Assembly (NCBI GenBank): GCA_028280715.1
Contig: JANQLG010000042.1
Span: 62,001-126,000 of the forward strand
DNA length: 64,000 nt
Origin: Spongiibacteraceae bacterium
Lineage (GTDB): Bacteria; Pseudomonadota; Gammaproteobacteria; Pseudomonadales; Dasaniaceae
Direction: 5' to 3'
Shown here piece by piece: positions 8,648 to 18,538 of the stretch (positions are counted from its first letter, which is position 1; each line of letters opens with the position of its first letter). The notes beneath the pieces are model-generated. The model was given only the letters and a program-made list of their open reading frames with translations. It was not told where the DNA came from and did no database searches. Both the position numbers and the translations under genes were made by a program.

Positions 8648-9376
8648 ATGGTTAACAGATTTAAAGACCTTTTTAGTAGCCTTACACCCAATATTTTTCA
8701 CACCTGCATTCTCTGCGGGGCACGACAATCAGGGCAAATAGACCTATGCACTGCATGTCAGCAGGAATTGCCAACCCTGTCAGGGGGGTGCTTACGATGC
8801 TCTTTACCCATTGCTGACTCCGATATTGCTGACCCCAATAACCCGCAATGCGGACAATGCCTGCAACAACCACCCCCTTTTCAACAAACTATAGCCAGCT
8901 GGACCTATCAGCCACCAATCGCACAGCTGATAAGCCGCTTCAAATATCAAAGACAACTCAGCATTGGTCGTAGTCTTTCAATGTTGCTCGCCGAAAATAT
9001 TGCCGCCAATTATTCGCCTGAGTCGCTTCCAGATGTAATTACCCCCACCCCGCTGCATCGTTGGCGGCTGCTTCGGAGAGGATTTAATCAAAGTGAGCAT
9101 ATCTGTCAGGTGTTATCTAAAAAGTTAGGCATACCCGTTAATTCGCTGGTGAAGCGGCAAAGGCCCACACCAGCTCAACAATCACTAACAGCTTCTCAGC
9201 GTCGTCGAAATTTAAAGGGAGCGTTTAAGGTCTCTCGTGACGTTAAAGGATTATCTATTGCTCTGGTAGATGATGTGCTGACTACAGGTGCAACAGCCAC
9301 AGAAATCAGCCAGTGCCTGCTAAAGGCTGGGGCCAAGGAAGTTCACTTATGGTGCCTAGCCAGAACGCCACACTAA
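8648..9376 (+). CDS. ComF family phosphoribosyltransferase-like protein
   Basis: A 242-residue ComF/GntX-type protein. Two cysteine-rich knuckles at the N-terminus (C-I-L-C-G, then C-x-x-C pairs through CLRC and CGQC) form the usual zinc finger. The C-terminal phosphoribosyltransferase domain has the PRPP-binding signature VDDVLTTGAT near residue 205-215. E. coli GntX supports use of DNA as nutrient, and ComF helps natural transformation in other bacteria; type IV pilus genes are also in this window. An AGGAAG site precedes the ATG. It diverges from bioB, as in many gammaproteobacteria. Confidence 0.88.
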   Translation: MVNRFKDLFSSLTPNIFHTCILCGARQSGQIDLCTACQQELPTLSGGCLRCSLPIADSDIADPNNPQCGQCLQQPPPFQQTIASWTYQPPIAQLISRFKYQRQLSIGRSLSMLLAENIAANYSPESLPDVITPTPLHRWRLLRRGFNQSEHICQVLSKKLGIPVNSLVKRQRPTPAQQSLTASQRRRNLKGAFKVSRDVKGLSIALVDDVLTTGATATEISQCLLKAGAKEVHLWCLARTPH

Positions 9377-9529
9377 TCGCTGCATCCTTAACTACTGATG
9401 CCATTAGCTACTTATACCGAGGTAACTAGAAAATGATGCTACCATTGCACTTTTAATATCTGGCGATCTAATTTCTCACAGCTTAATTAATCGCACCCAC
9501 AATATAAAATATCAACAAAAGTCACCCGC

Positions 9530-10510
9530 ATGACCAATCCTCACCCCTATGAAACTTTAATACCTGAATTGGTAATTGATTCTATCGAAAGCTGTGGCTT
9601 TGTGACTGATATGAGAATCTTCCCTCTCAATAGTTACGAGAATCGAGTTTACCAAGTGGGTATTGAAGAGGGAGAGCCGATCATTGCCAAATTTTATCGA
9701 CCCGGTCGCTGGAGTACAGAGCAAATTCTGGAAGAACATGCATTTAGCAAACAATTGTTCGATGCTGAAATTCCAGTAGTACCACCCATCGCCGATGACA
9801 ATGGTAATACTCTCTTCGATCACAATGGATTTCGCATAGCGTTATATCAACGCAAAGGCGGCCATGCACCGGAATTAGGTGATCTTGATAATTTGCTTAT
9901 TTTGGGAAGGCTGGTAGGTCGTATTCATGCTATTGGTGCTCAGCAAAATTTTCAGCATCGGCCGACATTAGATATCGATAATTTTGGCACAGAAAGTTAT
10001 CACTTTATCAGTGAGTACTTTATTCCTGATGAACTAAAACTGTCCTATACCAGCTTATGTAAAGATTTACTGAAAGGCATTCAGCAAGCTTTTGCGCAGC
10101 AGCCAACAAAAAATATTCGCGTTCACGGCGACTGCCATTGCGGCAATATTTTATGGCGCGATCAAAACCCGCACTTTGTCGATCTTGATGACAGCCGTAT
10201 GGCACCGGCCATTCAGGACTTATGGATGTTTATTTCGGGAAGTCGATCCGAACAAACTGCACAAATCAGCGAAGTCATTGAAGGCTATAATGAATTTTTT
10301 GATTTTGATCCGCGCGAATTACATTTAATTGAAGCACTGCGAACATTACGGATTATGCACTACAGCGCATGGCTGGCTCGTCGCTGGCAGGACCCCGCTT
10401 TTCCGCACAACTTCCCCTGGTTTAATACACAGCGCTACTGGTCGGATCATATTCTGGAATTGAGAGAACAACTTGCTTTACTGCAGGAACCACCGTTACA
10501 ACTTTTTTAG
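9530..10510 (+). CDS. srkA: Stress response Ser/Thr kinase (YihE/SrkA)
   Basis: A 326-residue aminoglycoside-phosphotransferase-fold kinase, almost the length of E. coli SrkA (about 328). Signatures are KFYRPGRWS early (ATP lysine region), the catalytic loop HGDCHCGNILW near residues 198-208 and the metal-binding FVDLDDSR near 216. The SrkA family counteracts programmed cell death and envelope stress in E. coli. It is a single gene with no partner on either side. No clear Shine-Dalgarno site precedes the ATG. Confidence 0.88.
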   Translation: MTNPHPYETLIPELVIDSIESCGFVTDMRIFPLNSYENRVYQVGIEEGEPIIAKFYRPGRWSTEQILEEHAFSKQLFDAEIPVVPPIADDNGNTLFDHNGFRIALYQRKGGHAPELGDLDNLLILGRLVGRIHAIGAQQNFQHRPTLDIDNFGTESYHFISEYFIPDELKLSYTSLCKDLLKGIQQAFAQQPTKNIRVHGDCHCGNILWRDQNPHFVDLDDSRMAPAIQDLWMFISGSRSEQTAQISEVIEGYNEFFDFDPRELHLIEALRTLRIMHYSAWLARRWQDPAFPHNFPWFNTQRYWSDHILELREQLALLQEPPLQLF

Positions 10511-10535
10511 CAAAGCCTTCTTTTTAAGAAATACT

Positions 10536-10919
10536 CTAACTATTAGTATTAGCAGCACTGAACGCTACCAGTGTATTAATTTTTTCAACGGCTTCTTCTT
10601 TTTTGACTGGCTTGCACAAGTAGTCATCAACACCAATGAAATCAATTTCCTGCGCCAAGTCTGAAGCATCAAGGTCGGACATTAAAATAATTGGAATGCT
10701 GCCGGTATTGGGGTCAGCCTTCAAGGTTCTGCAAATTTCATAGCAGTTAGGTTCCAGCAACATATCATCAACGATGATGATATCCGGCAACTCATCACAC
10801 AGCGCCGCATAACATTCCTCTCCCGATGACACACCAATGATCTGAAACTTTTTCTCCAAAAAACTAATTAGTTGCATGAGTTCCTCAGAATTATTCTCAA
10901 CAACTAATACTCGCGACAT
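10536..10919 (-). CDS. Single-domain response regulator
   Basis: A 127-residue CheY-like receiver domain with no output domain. The phosphoacceptor is Asp51 in DIIIVDDMLL, and the conserved lysine is in LCKPVKKEE near the C-terminus. The usual acidic pair after beta-1 is replaced by E8-N9 (VVENNSEE), so metal binding may be altered. No histidine kinase lies in the window, so the partner is unknown. Its stop faces the end of srkA. Confidence 0.85.
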   Translation of the reverse strand: MSRVLVVENNSEELMQLISFLEKKFQIIGVSSGEECYAALCDELPDIIIVDDMLLEPNCYEICRTLKADPNTGSIPIILMSDLDASDLAQEIDFIGVDDYLCKPVKKEEAVEKINTLVAFSAANTNS

Positions 10920-11027
10920 AGTAGATACTTCTCCAAAAGTAACAGGCGTCTTTTTAGTGTACTGTAAGCTTTGCCAACCCCTTGGAAGATTAGGTTATAA
11001 CAATCTCCATAAGCATAGAGTTATGTT

Positions 11028-11801
11028 TTAATCCTGGCGAGTTGGCCTGATGATCGTTTTTAGCCATCCTAGCAGGCTATTATCTGCCAGGGTCAGCTGA
11101 TCCAAACCATCATAGAGTTTTTCCTGCCCGGCCGGATCAGTAAAAAAACGCTCTCGTGTCACAATGACTTGTTCTGGATCCAGAGTCTTTACCACTTTGG
11201 CAGGATTGCCTGCCACTACAACATTGGCAGGTACATCTTTACTGACTACCGCACCAGCAGCCACCACACTGTTTTCACCTATAGTGACACCCTTTAAAAC
11301 CCTGCTGCCGTCGCCCAACCAAACATTATCAGCAATAGTCACCGGGGTAGGCTCTGTGGCCAGCTTGGTACGATTGTAAACGGTGTGCCAATCGGAATCC
11401 GTAATATATACGCCGTTAGCAATCATGACATTGCTGCCAATAGTGATTTGATCCAATGCCGAAATTCTCACGCCGGGTGAAATCAACACATAGTCACCTA
11501 TTTCGATGGTGCCACTATCTGGCTTGCGACCCCACACGCAAATCCGCACACGATTATCAGGCTCCCCAATCAATGTGATGCATTGTCCAATATGAATATT
11601 CGGCCCTGAAATCTGCACACACCAGGGCTTCATAATAGTGAAGTGCGAACCAAAATGATCGCAGGCTGGCAGCAGATAGTTTGCCGAATACCAATTGCTA
11701 AACTTCTGAACCAGTTTTTTCAGCCAATAAGGGCGATGATCACGTCTCATAACCTGGGAATATAGCGGTTTATTTTTGTCGAGCAGAGAGTGTGTCAGCA
11801 T
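11028..11801 (-). CDS. Hexapeptide-repeat acyltransferase (WbbJ-like)
   Basis: A 257-residue left-handed beta-helix transferase. The C-terminal two thirds hold hexapeptide repeats (IGDYVLISPGVRIS, IGSNVMIANGV, IADNVWLGDGSRVL, IGENSVVAAGAVVS) and end in the typical VVAGNPAKVVK turn. The conserved SDWHTV segment holds the catalytic-type histidine of WbbJ/NodL acetyltransferases. The ~60-residue N-terminal extension is unassigned. Likely an O-acetyltransferase acting on a cell-surface sugar, but no glycan locus is adjacent. Confidence 0.8.
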   Translation of the reverse strand: MLTHSLLDKNKPLYSQVMRRDHRPYWLKKLVQKFSNWYSANYLLPACDHFGSHFTIMKPWCVQISGPNIHIGQCITLIGEPDNRVRICVWGRKPDSGTIEIGDYVLISPGVRISALDQITIGSNVMIANGVYITDSDWHTVYNRTKLATEPTPVTIADNVWLGDGSRVLKGVTIGENSVVAAGAVVSKDVPANVVVAGNPAKVVKTLDPEQVIVTRERFFTDPAGQEKLYDGLDQLTLADNSLLGWLKTIIRPTRQD

Positions 11802-11837
11802 GCATAGCAGAAGGCAATTTCAACACTGCTAACTTGC

Positions 11838-11843
11838 TATAAT
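11838..11843 (+). promoter_or_regulatory. Extended -10 promoter of the trmB-like gene
   Basis: A consensus TATAAT preceded by TGC (extended -10) lies 60 bases upstream of the ATG at 11904. The expected -35 region reads CAATTT, which is weak, as is common for extended -10 promoters. Confidence 0.6.
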
Positions 11844-11903
11844 GCGCGGTTTGTATTCGTAACAACATCTAAACACAATACCTAAAATCACTACCTAAAC
11901 CAC

Positions 11904-12566
11904 ATGTCAGAACCCAAGACAATCGAATCCAACCAAAACGGTATTCACGACAATCTTGAAATGGTGGTCAAACGTCATTTACATTCGCGCTTTCAGCGTC
12001 CTTTTCCCGATTACAGTATTGCTGCCTTTGAATCAGTTAACGACATAGTTCAGCGCTTCGATGGGCCGATAATTCTCGATTCCTATTGTGGGGTGGGTGA
12101 AAGTACCGCCAACATTGCTAAAGTCAATCCAGAAGCACTGATCATTGGCGTCGACAAATCACTTCATCGCCTACAAAAGCACGATACGCATTATCGACAT
12201 GATGACTGTAACAATTATTTATTGGTGCGAGCTGATCTCGACGACTTCTGGCGACAAGCCGTCGATGCAGGCTGGCAGCTACAACAACACTATCTGCTCT
12301 ACCCTAACCCCTGGCCCAAATCTGCTCACTTGAAGCGACGCTGTCATGGCTCTCCTCTATTCCCCTACCTGCTGGAACTCGGCGGTAAGCTGGAAGTCAG
12401 AAGCAACTGGCGGCTGTATATTGAAGAATTCTGTTTTGCGCTTGAGCTGGCAGGGCATCCATCGTCCGTAGAGCACTTTCACTACTCTGAGCCGATAACT
12501 CCCTTTGAAAGGAAGTATTCCGCAGCCAAACAGGATTTATGGCGCTGTGTAGCTTCCCTTGATTAA
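11904..12566 (+). CDS. TrmB-like tRNA m7G methyltransferase, divergent
   Basis: A 220-residue class I SAM methyltransferase. The SAM-binding part reads ILDSYCGVGESTANIA then IIGVDKSLHRL. The segment NPWPKSAHLKRR followed by F-P-Y-LLELGG matches the DPWPKxRHxKRR signature of TrmB, which makes m7G46 in tRNA. The usual TrmB N-terminal region and the classical glycine-rich motif are altered (DSYCGVGES), so this may be a paralogue with a different target. It is expressed from an extended -10 promoter and followed within 55 bases by cysE. Confidence 0.6.
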   Translation: MSEPKTIESNQNGIHDNLEMVVKRHLHSRFQRPFPDYSIAAFESVNDIVQRFDGPIILDSYCGVGESTANIAKVNPEALIIGVDKSLHRLQKHDTHYRHDDCNNYLLVRADLDDFWRQAVDAGWQLQQHYLLYPNPWPKSAHLKRRCHGSPLFPYLLELGGKLEVRSNWRLYIEEFCFALELAGHPSSVEHFHYSEPITPFERKYSAAKQDLWRCVASLD

Positions 12567-12619
12567 GCGCTATACTACCCCCATAGATACAGTCATTCTT
12601 CATCAAGCGGATCTTTATC

Positions 12620-13459
12620 ATGGCAACGCAACCTGTGGCACTCAATGCTGAAAATGACACCATCTGGCAGGAAATCCGTGAAGAAACCGGTGTTGCGGTA
12701 AAAAACGAGCCGATCCTGGCCAGCTTCCTCCATTCGACCATCCTCAATCACAAAACGCTGGAGTGCGCACTCAGCTTTCATTTGGCGCATAAACTCGACA
12801 GCCCGACAGCCCCCTCCATGCTATTGCGAGAAGTGATTGAAGAGGCTCTCGCTGCCGACCCAACTATCGGCAAAGCCATTCGCTGCGACTTGCGAGCAGT
12901 ACGTGAACGCGATTCCGCCTGCTGTAGCTATTCTGTGCCCTTCCTGTATTTCAAGGGCTTTCATGCGCTGCAGTCCTATCGGGTAGCCCACTGGCTGTGG
13001 AAGCAGAACCGCAAGGCTTTGGCACTGTTTCTACAGAACTGCATTTCCACCGAATTCGGTGTCGATATTCACCCTGCTGCTAACATTGGTCACGGCATCT
13101 TAATAGACCATGCCACTGGGGTCGTCATTGGTGAAACAGCAACGGTAGGCAATAACGTGTCGATCCTGCAATCGGTTACTCTCGGAGGCACCGGCAAAGA
13201 GGAAGGAGACCGACACCCCAAAGTGGGCGATGGTGTGTTGATCAGTGCAGGAGCCAAAATTCTGGGTAATATCAAAGTGGGTTGTGGTGCCAAAGTGGGG
13301 GCTGGCAGCGTGGTACTACAGGACGTGCCGCCTCACACTACCGTCGCCGGTGTGCCCGCTAAGGTAGTAGGCCATCCTCAAAGCGAACAACCTGCGCTGG
13401 AAATGAATCACGGTATTACCTGCGACATGGAGAATTGCAATCAGACTAAGTCTGATTAA
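12620..13459 (+). CDS. cysE: Serine O-acetyltransferase
   Basis: Transfers acetyl from acetyl-CoA to L-serine, giving O-acetylserine, the carbon acceptor for cysteine synthesis. At 279 residues it is the CysE type with a full N-terminal helical domain. The left-handed beta-helix shows DIHPAANIGHGILIDHATG (containing the catalytic-type Asp/His), VSILQSVTLGGTGK and the closing TTVAGVPAKVVG turn. The C-terminal tail, normally the cysteine synthase contact, is cysteine-bearing and hydrophilic. Transcribed with or just after the trmB-like gene. Confidence 0.93.
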   Translation: MATQPVALNAENDTIWQEIREETGVAVKNEPILASFLHSTILNHKTLECALSFHLAHKLDSPTAPSMLLREVIEEALAADPTIGKAIRCDLRAVRERDSACCSYSVPFLYFKGFHALQSYRVAHWLWKQNRKALALFLQNCISTEFGVDIHPAANIGHGILIDHATGVVIGETATVGNNVSILQSVTLGGTGKEEGDRHPKVGDGVLISAGAKILGNIKVGCGAKVGAGSVVLQDVPPHTTVAGVPAKVVGHPQSEQPALEMNHGITCDMENCNQTKSD

Positions 13460-13504
13460 TGTCATTTCAAAGCTTCTAACAATCAAGGCTTCTAGCAAAA
13501 GTAT

Positions 13505-14305
13505 CTAACGAGCGCATTGCGGGTTACGGCCCGCATTTCTAGCCTGCTGATATGTCGCCAGCGCAGCCCCCATATGATTGGACAAACCGGCTATTCGGGT
13601 TTCATCAGCAGGGTGGGTAGACATAAATTCAGGTGGAGCGTCTTTATTCTGCGAGCTCATATTGCGCCACAATTGAACACTCGCCTGTGGATTAAATCCA
13701 GCTTCGGCCATCAGTGACAAACCCATAACATCGGCTTCTGCCTCATGTGTTCGGCTGTACGGTAGCTTCATACCGTAATGAACACCTAAGCCCATCGCCG
13801 CCATAATAGCGGGTTTTTGATGGGTATCCTCCAGGGCAGCACCTGCCAGCTGCACACCAGCTTGAGTAGCCAGCTCCAGCGACATCCGCTCATTACCATG
13901 CTCAGCCAACACATGCGCCACTTCATGACCTATTACTGCTGACAGCTGGTGCTGATCAACCGCCACTTTTAGCAAACCGGTGTTAACTCCCATCTTGCCA
14001 CCAGGTAAGGCAAAAGCATTGGCGGAATCATCTTCAAATACAGCAACTTCCCATTGTGTTCCATTACTGCTTGGCAGGACGGCAGTAATAGCATCGGCGA
14101 CACAGCGCACATATTGATTTGTCGCGGCATCGTTACTGACCTTACCCTTTTGTTTCATGTCGGTAAAAGCGGCGGCACCCATTTCATTGAGCTGTGCAGA
14201 GGGCAGTAACAACAATTGCCTTCTGCCCGTCGGCGATGTAGTACAAGCAGCGAGCAAAAAAACAATCAACACCAACGAAATAATGCGCTGAGCTGCAGCA
14301 ATCAT
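13505..14305 (-). CDS. M48 family metalloprotease lipoprotein
   Basis: A 266-residue secreted zinc protease. It begins with a lipoprotein signal (LLAACTTSPTGRRQL; lipidated Cys near residue 21). The active site HEVAHVLAEHG lies near residue 126, and the glutamate ligand is probably in RTHEAEADVMGL, about 65 residues later. The order SxxLNEMG, HExxH, then EAEAD is that of LoiP/YcaL-type M48 proteases in envelope quality control. Its stop faces that of cysE with 45 bases between. Confidence 0.88.
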   Translation of the reverse strand: MIAAAQRIISLVLIVFLLAACTTSPTGRRQLLLLPSAQLNEMGAAAFTDMKQKGKVSNDAATNQYVRCVADAITAVLPSSNGTQWEVAVFEDDSANAFALPGGKMGVNTGLLKVAVDQHQLSAVIGHEVAHVLAEHGNERMSLELATQAGVQLAGAALEDTHQKPAIMAAMGLGVHYGMKLPYSRTHEAEADVMGLSLMAEAGFNPQASVQLWRNMSSQNKDAPPEFMSTHPADETRIAGLSNHMGAALATYQQARNAGRNPQCAR

Positions 14306-14422
14306 TACTTAATTCCTTATGTATGTGCATTCTTACATCTAAAAATCTAGCTGAATATAAACCTGATAGTAGAGACTATCACCAGAGGAGAAAAGTTTCA
14401 GCGAGGAAAATCAGTCAGGTAA

Positions 14423-14791
14423 TTACTGGCGGCTCCAAGGGGTACAAACAGGGGGATACTCTACATCGTCGTACTCACACAACGAAACAGCACCGGTTGC
14501 GGCATTAATGCGCCAGGTCGATAACACATCAGTACCGGCAATAATGAGATATTTCCCCTGCTCACCTACAGCACTCCAGGGATAACAGGTAGGCTCATGG
14601 GTATTACCTTCAAAACTACACAGCGAAACGGCGCCGGTGGTCTGATTAATGCGCCAGACAGAGAGATTTCCTTTTGTCGAGACACCACTGAAAATACCAT
14701 AGTCGGCACTGGCCATTGAAGCAGCCATCATCAGCAAACTTGGTATCAATAACTTTAACAAACATGGCAGCGGCCCAATCTTCGGCTTCAT
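14423..14791 (-). CDS. Small secreted protein with two internal repeats
   Basis: About 122 residues from the ATG at 14791, chosen because GGAG lies 9 bases upstream; starts at 14806 (ATG) or 14809 (TTG) are less likely. The N-terminus is a signal peptide ending near SMASA. The mature part holds two copies of a ~50-residue unit: WRIN-x-x-TGAVSLC, then 8-10 residues, then P-x-C-x-PWS. Each copy has two cysteines and could form one disulfide. Trp-rich, so probably a beta-propeller-like or lectin-like repeat. Function unknown. Confidence 0.6.
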   Translation of the reverse strand: MKPKIGPLPCLLKLLIPSLLMMAASMASADYGIFSGVSTKGNLSVWRINQTTGAVSLCSFEGNTHEPTCYPWSAVGEQGKYLIIAGTDVLSTWRINAATGAVSLCEYDDVEYPPVCTPWSRQ

Positions 14792-14910
14792 CTTTATGAG
14801 CTCCATCAAATCTCAAGGAAAATGGCTACTTCCATTAAACACAGTAGCCATTTCTATGAGTTGAAGTCAATGAATGCCGTTTTAGTTGAAACAAAAACTT
14901 GAGGCAGCTC

Positions 14911-15156
14911 TCAACTTGCCTGCTGCATTTTTAAAAAGCTATCCAAATCCTCAAAGCCACCAATATAATCCTTACCGTGAAATACCTGAGGCACTGTTCT
15001 CACGGGCTTACCAACAGTTTTCTCAAGGTCAGCCTGACTGATGCCTTCCTCTTCAATATCCACATAACGGTACTGAAGGTCTTTAATTTCACACAGCTGA
15101 ACCGCCCGGCGACAAAAGCCACAACCTTTACGTCCAAAAATAGTGATCGGATGCAT
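14911..15156 (-). CDS. Glutaredoxin
   Basis: About 81 residues from the ATG at 15156, preceded by AAGGAG at 8 bases; the frame continues upstream to 15198 without support. Thiol-disulfide exchange protein with active site CGFCRRA near residue 10, TVPQVF with the cis-proline of the thioredoxin fold, and YIGGFEDL (glutathione-binding GG-[FY]-DDL element). A typical dithiol grxC-like monomer; the active-site dipeptide is GF rather than PY. Confidence 0.88.
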   Translation of the reverse strand: MHPITIFGRKGCGFCRRAVQLCEIKDLQYRYVDIEEEGISQADLEKTVGKPVRTVPQVFHGKDYIGGFEDLDSFLKMQQAS

Positions 15157-15334
15157 TTTAATAACTCCTTGTTGCGAATGGATGGTTGTCATTATCAACG
15201 CAATAGAACAATAGGTAAATTTGATTTATTAAATACATTTGATTAAAAAAAGCTATTATTAAACTCCATGCCAATTTTTCCCCAAGCCATGTAAACTACC
15301 CTAATCAATCAACAGACGAGTTCACGGATTAGAT

Positions 15335-15892
15335 ATGCGTTTAAAACCCTTTATCCTCTTTACCTTTGTTGTATTGTTAAGCGCATGCCAATCGACGCAG
15401 GTAGTTGTCGATTACGATACGACAACCAATTTCAACAGTTATAAGCGATTCAGCTGGCAGGAAAGCACCAGTGGTGCCGAGGAAGGCTTTGATCCTCTCA
15501 TGAGTAGCCGTGTTAAAGAAGCTGTGAACCGTGAATTATTACGAGCGACCTTCACACTGGCTACGCCTACGCAACAACCTGATGTGCTAGTGCGTTACTA
15601 CGTAGGCACATATGCCCGCAGCGAGGAGTCCAACACCAGAGGCAGTATTGGGCTAGGAAGTGTTGGCAGTCGCACTGCCGTTGGGATATCTCTCAGTTTG
15701 CCTTTAGGCCAATCCAAGGTCGTAAAAGAAGCGCAAATTATGGTCGACCTGATTGGCACTGAAGACAATAAATTGAAATGGCGCGGTACCAACAGAATTA
15801 AGATCAGCGACCAGACACCGGATGAAATTACCGCTTTAATCAATGCAGCAGTTGCTGAAATTTTCAGCCAATACCCACCCATTGCTTCCTGA
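15335..15892 (+). CDS. DUF4136-like lipoprotein
   Basis: A 185-residue lipoprotein with a lipobox LLSACQST (lipidated Cys near residue 18). The mature start VVVDYDTTTNFNSYKRFSW followed by the region leading to VKEAVNRELL and a PDVLVRYYV strand match the DUF4136 pattern of periplasmic lipoproteins. A glycine/serine-rich stretch in the middle precedes a final KWRGTNRIKI strand. Function unknown. Convergent with hemE. Confidence 0.75.
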   Translation: MRLKPFILFTFVVLLSACQSTQVVVDYDTTTNFNSYKRFSWQESTSGAEEGFDPLMSSRVKEAVNRELLRATFTLATPTQQPDVLVRYYVGTYARSEESNTRGSIGLGSVGSRTAVGISLSLPLGQSKVVKEAQIMVDLIGTEDNKLKWRGTNRIKISDQTPDEITALINAAVAEIFSQYPPIAS

Positions 15893-15913
15893 ACAATATT
15901 GCCAGTAATACTG

Positions 15914-16978
15914 TTACTGGTGATACTGCGCGGATAACTCATGCACCGATTCGATAAAGACCCGCGCATGCTCGGGATCGACTTCGGGCGTAATGCCGTG
16001 CCCTAAATTAAATACATGCCCGGAACCATTGCCATAGCCTGCTAAGATCGAAGCCACTTCCTGACGAATTCGTTCAGGCGATGCGTACAACATGGTTGGG
16101 TCCATATTCCCTTGCAGAGCTACTTGATCACCTACGCGTGCACGAGCTTTGGCAATATCGGTAGTCCAATCCAGTCCCAGAGCATCAGTTCCAGTGGCAG
16201 CGATTGACTCCAGCCACTGACCACCATTTTTGGTAAACAGGATGACCGGTATTTTGCGGCCATCTTTTTCACGAATCAGACCATCGACGATTTTTTTCAT
16301 GTATGCCAGAGAGAACTCCAGATAAGCGCTCGAACTTAAAGCACCACCCCAGGTATCAAAAATCTGTACCGCCTGCGCACCGGCATTAATCTGGCCATTG
16401 AGATAAGTGGTGACCGATTGGGCCAGCTTATCTAATAACGCATGCATCGCTTCTGGCTGGTTAAATGCCATGGCTTTAGCTTGACGAAAATCTTTTGATG
16501 ATCCGCCTTCAACCATATAAGTGGCCAAGGTCCAGGGGCTTCCAGAAAAACCAATCAGAGGAACGCGGCCATTGAGCTCACGACGAATAGTGCGTACTGC
16601 ATCCATCACGTAACCCAGATCTCTTTCTGGATCAGGCACAGGCAGCGAAGCAACATCTTCAGCACTTCTAACAGTTTTCTTAAAGCGCGGGCCTTCGCCC
16701 GTTTCAAAATACAATCCCAACCCCATAGCATCGGGAATTGTAAGAATGTCTGAAAACAAAATAGCTGCATCTAATGGGTAACGATCCAAAGGTTGCAAGG
16801 TGACTTCACAGGCCAACTCAGGATTCATACACAGTGACATAAAATCACCCGCTTTAGCTCGCGATGCACGATACTCCGGCAAATAACGCCCAGCTTGACG
16901 CATCATCCATACAGGCGTCACATCAACAGGCTGCTTCAATAGAGCTCTAAGAAAACGGTCATTTTTTAATTCAGACAT
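15914..16978 (-). CDS. hemE: Uroporphyrinogen decarboxylase
   Basis: Decarboxylates the four acetate side chains of uroporphyrinogen III to coproporphyrinogen III in haem synthesis. The 354 residues equal the family norm. Signatures are [16 protein letters not shown] at the N-terminus, [29 protein letters not shown] and the C-terminal [16 protein letters not shown]. It lies downstream of gltBD on the same strand, but a terminator separates them. Confidence 0.97.
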   Translation of the reverse strand: MSELKNDRFLRALLKQPVDVTPVWMMRQAGRYLPEYRASRAKAGDFMSLCMNPELACEVTLQPLDRYPLDAAILFSDILTIPDAMGLGLYFETGEGPRFKKTVRSAEDVASLPVPDPERDLGYVMDAVRTIRRELNGRVPLIGFSGSPWTLATYMVEGGSSKDFRQAKAMAFNQPEAMHALLDKLAQSVTTYLNGQINAGAQAVQIFDTWGGALSSSAYLEFSLAYMKKIVDGLIREKDGRKIPVILFTKNGGQWLESIAATGTDALGLDWTTDIAKARARVGDQVALQGNMDPTMLYASPERIRQEVASILAGYGNGSGHVFNLGHGITPEVDPEHARVFIESVHELSAQYHQ

Positions 16979-17028
16979 AAAAAACCAAGGTAACCTTGTT
17001 AATCCTCATTATGATTATTCATTAGAAA

Positions 17029-17052
17029 AAAGGCACGTTTTAACGTGCCTTT
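17029..17052 (-). terminator. Rho-independent terminator of gltBD
   Basis: A perfect 11-bp stem, AAAGGCACGTT (17029-17039) with AACGTGCCTTT (17042-17052), and a 2-base loop. In the minus-strand direction the stem runs into six T residues. It starts about 12 bases after the gltD stop and lies before hemE. A-runs flank the plus-strand side, so only the minus direction fits an intrinsic terminator well. Confidence 0.9.
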
Positions 17053-17064
17053 GATTCAATCTGT

Positions 17065-18504
<1,440 letters not shown>

Positions 18505-18538
18505 TCAGCAACATCCGCCCTTTATCAATCTAACGATT

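Noticed and set aside
15598-15969. 123-codon minus-strand frame
   Set aside because: Antisense to the DUF4136-like lipoprotein and overlapping hemE. No ribosome binding site and no recognisable domain.
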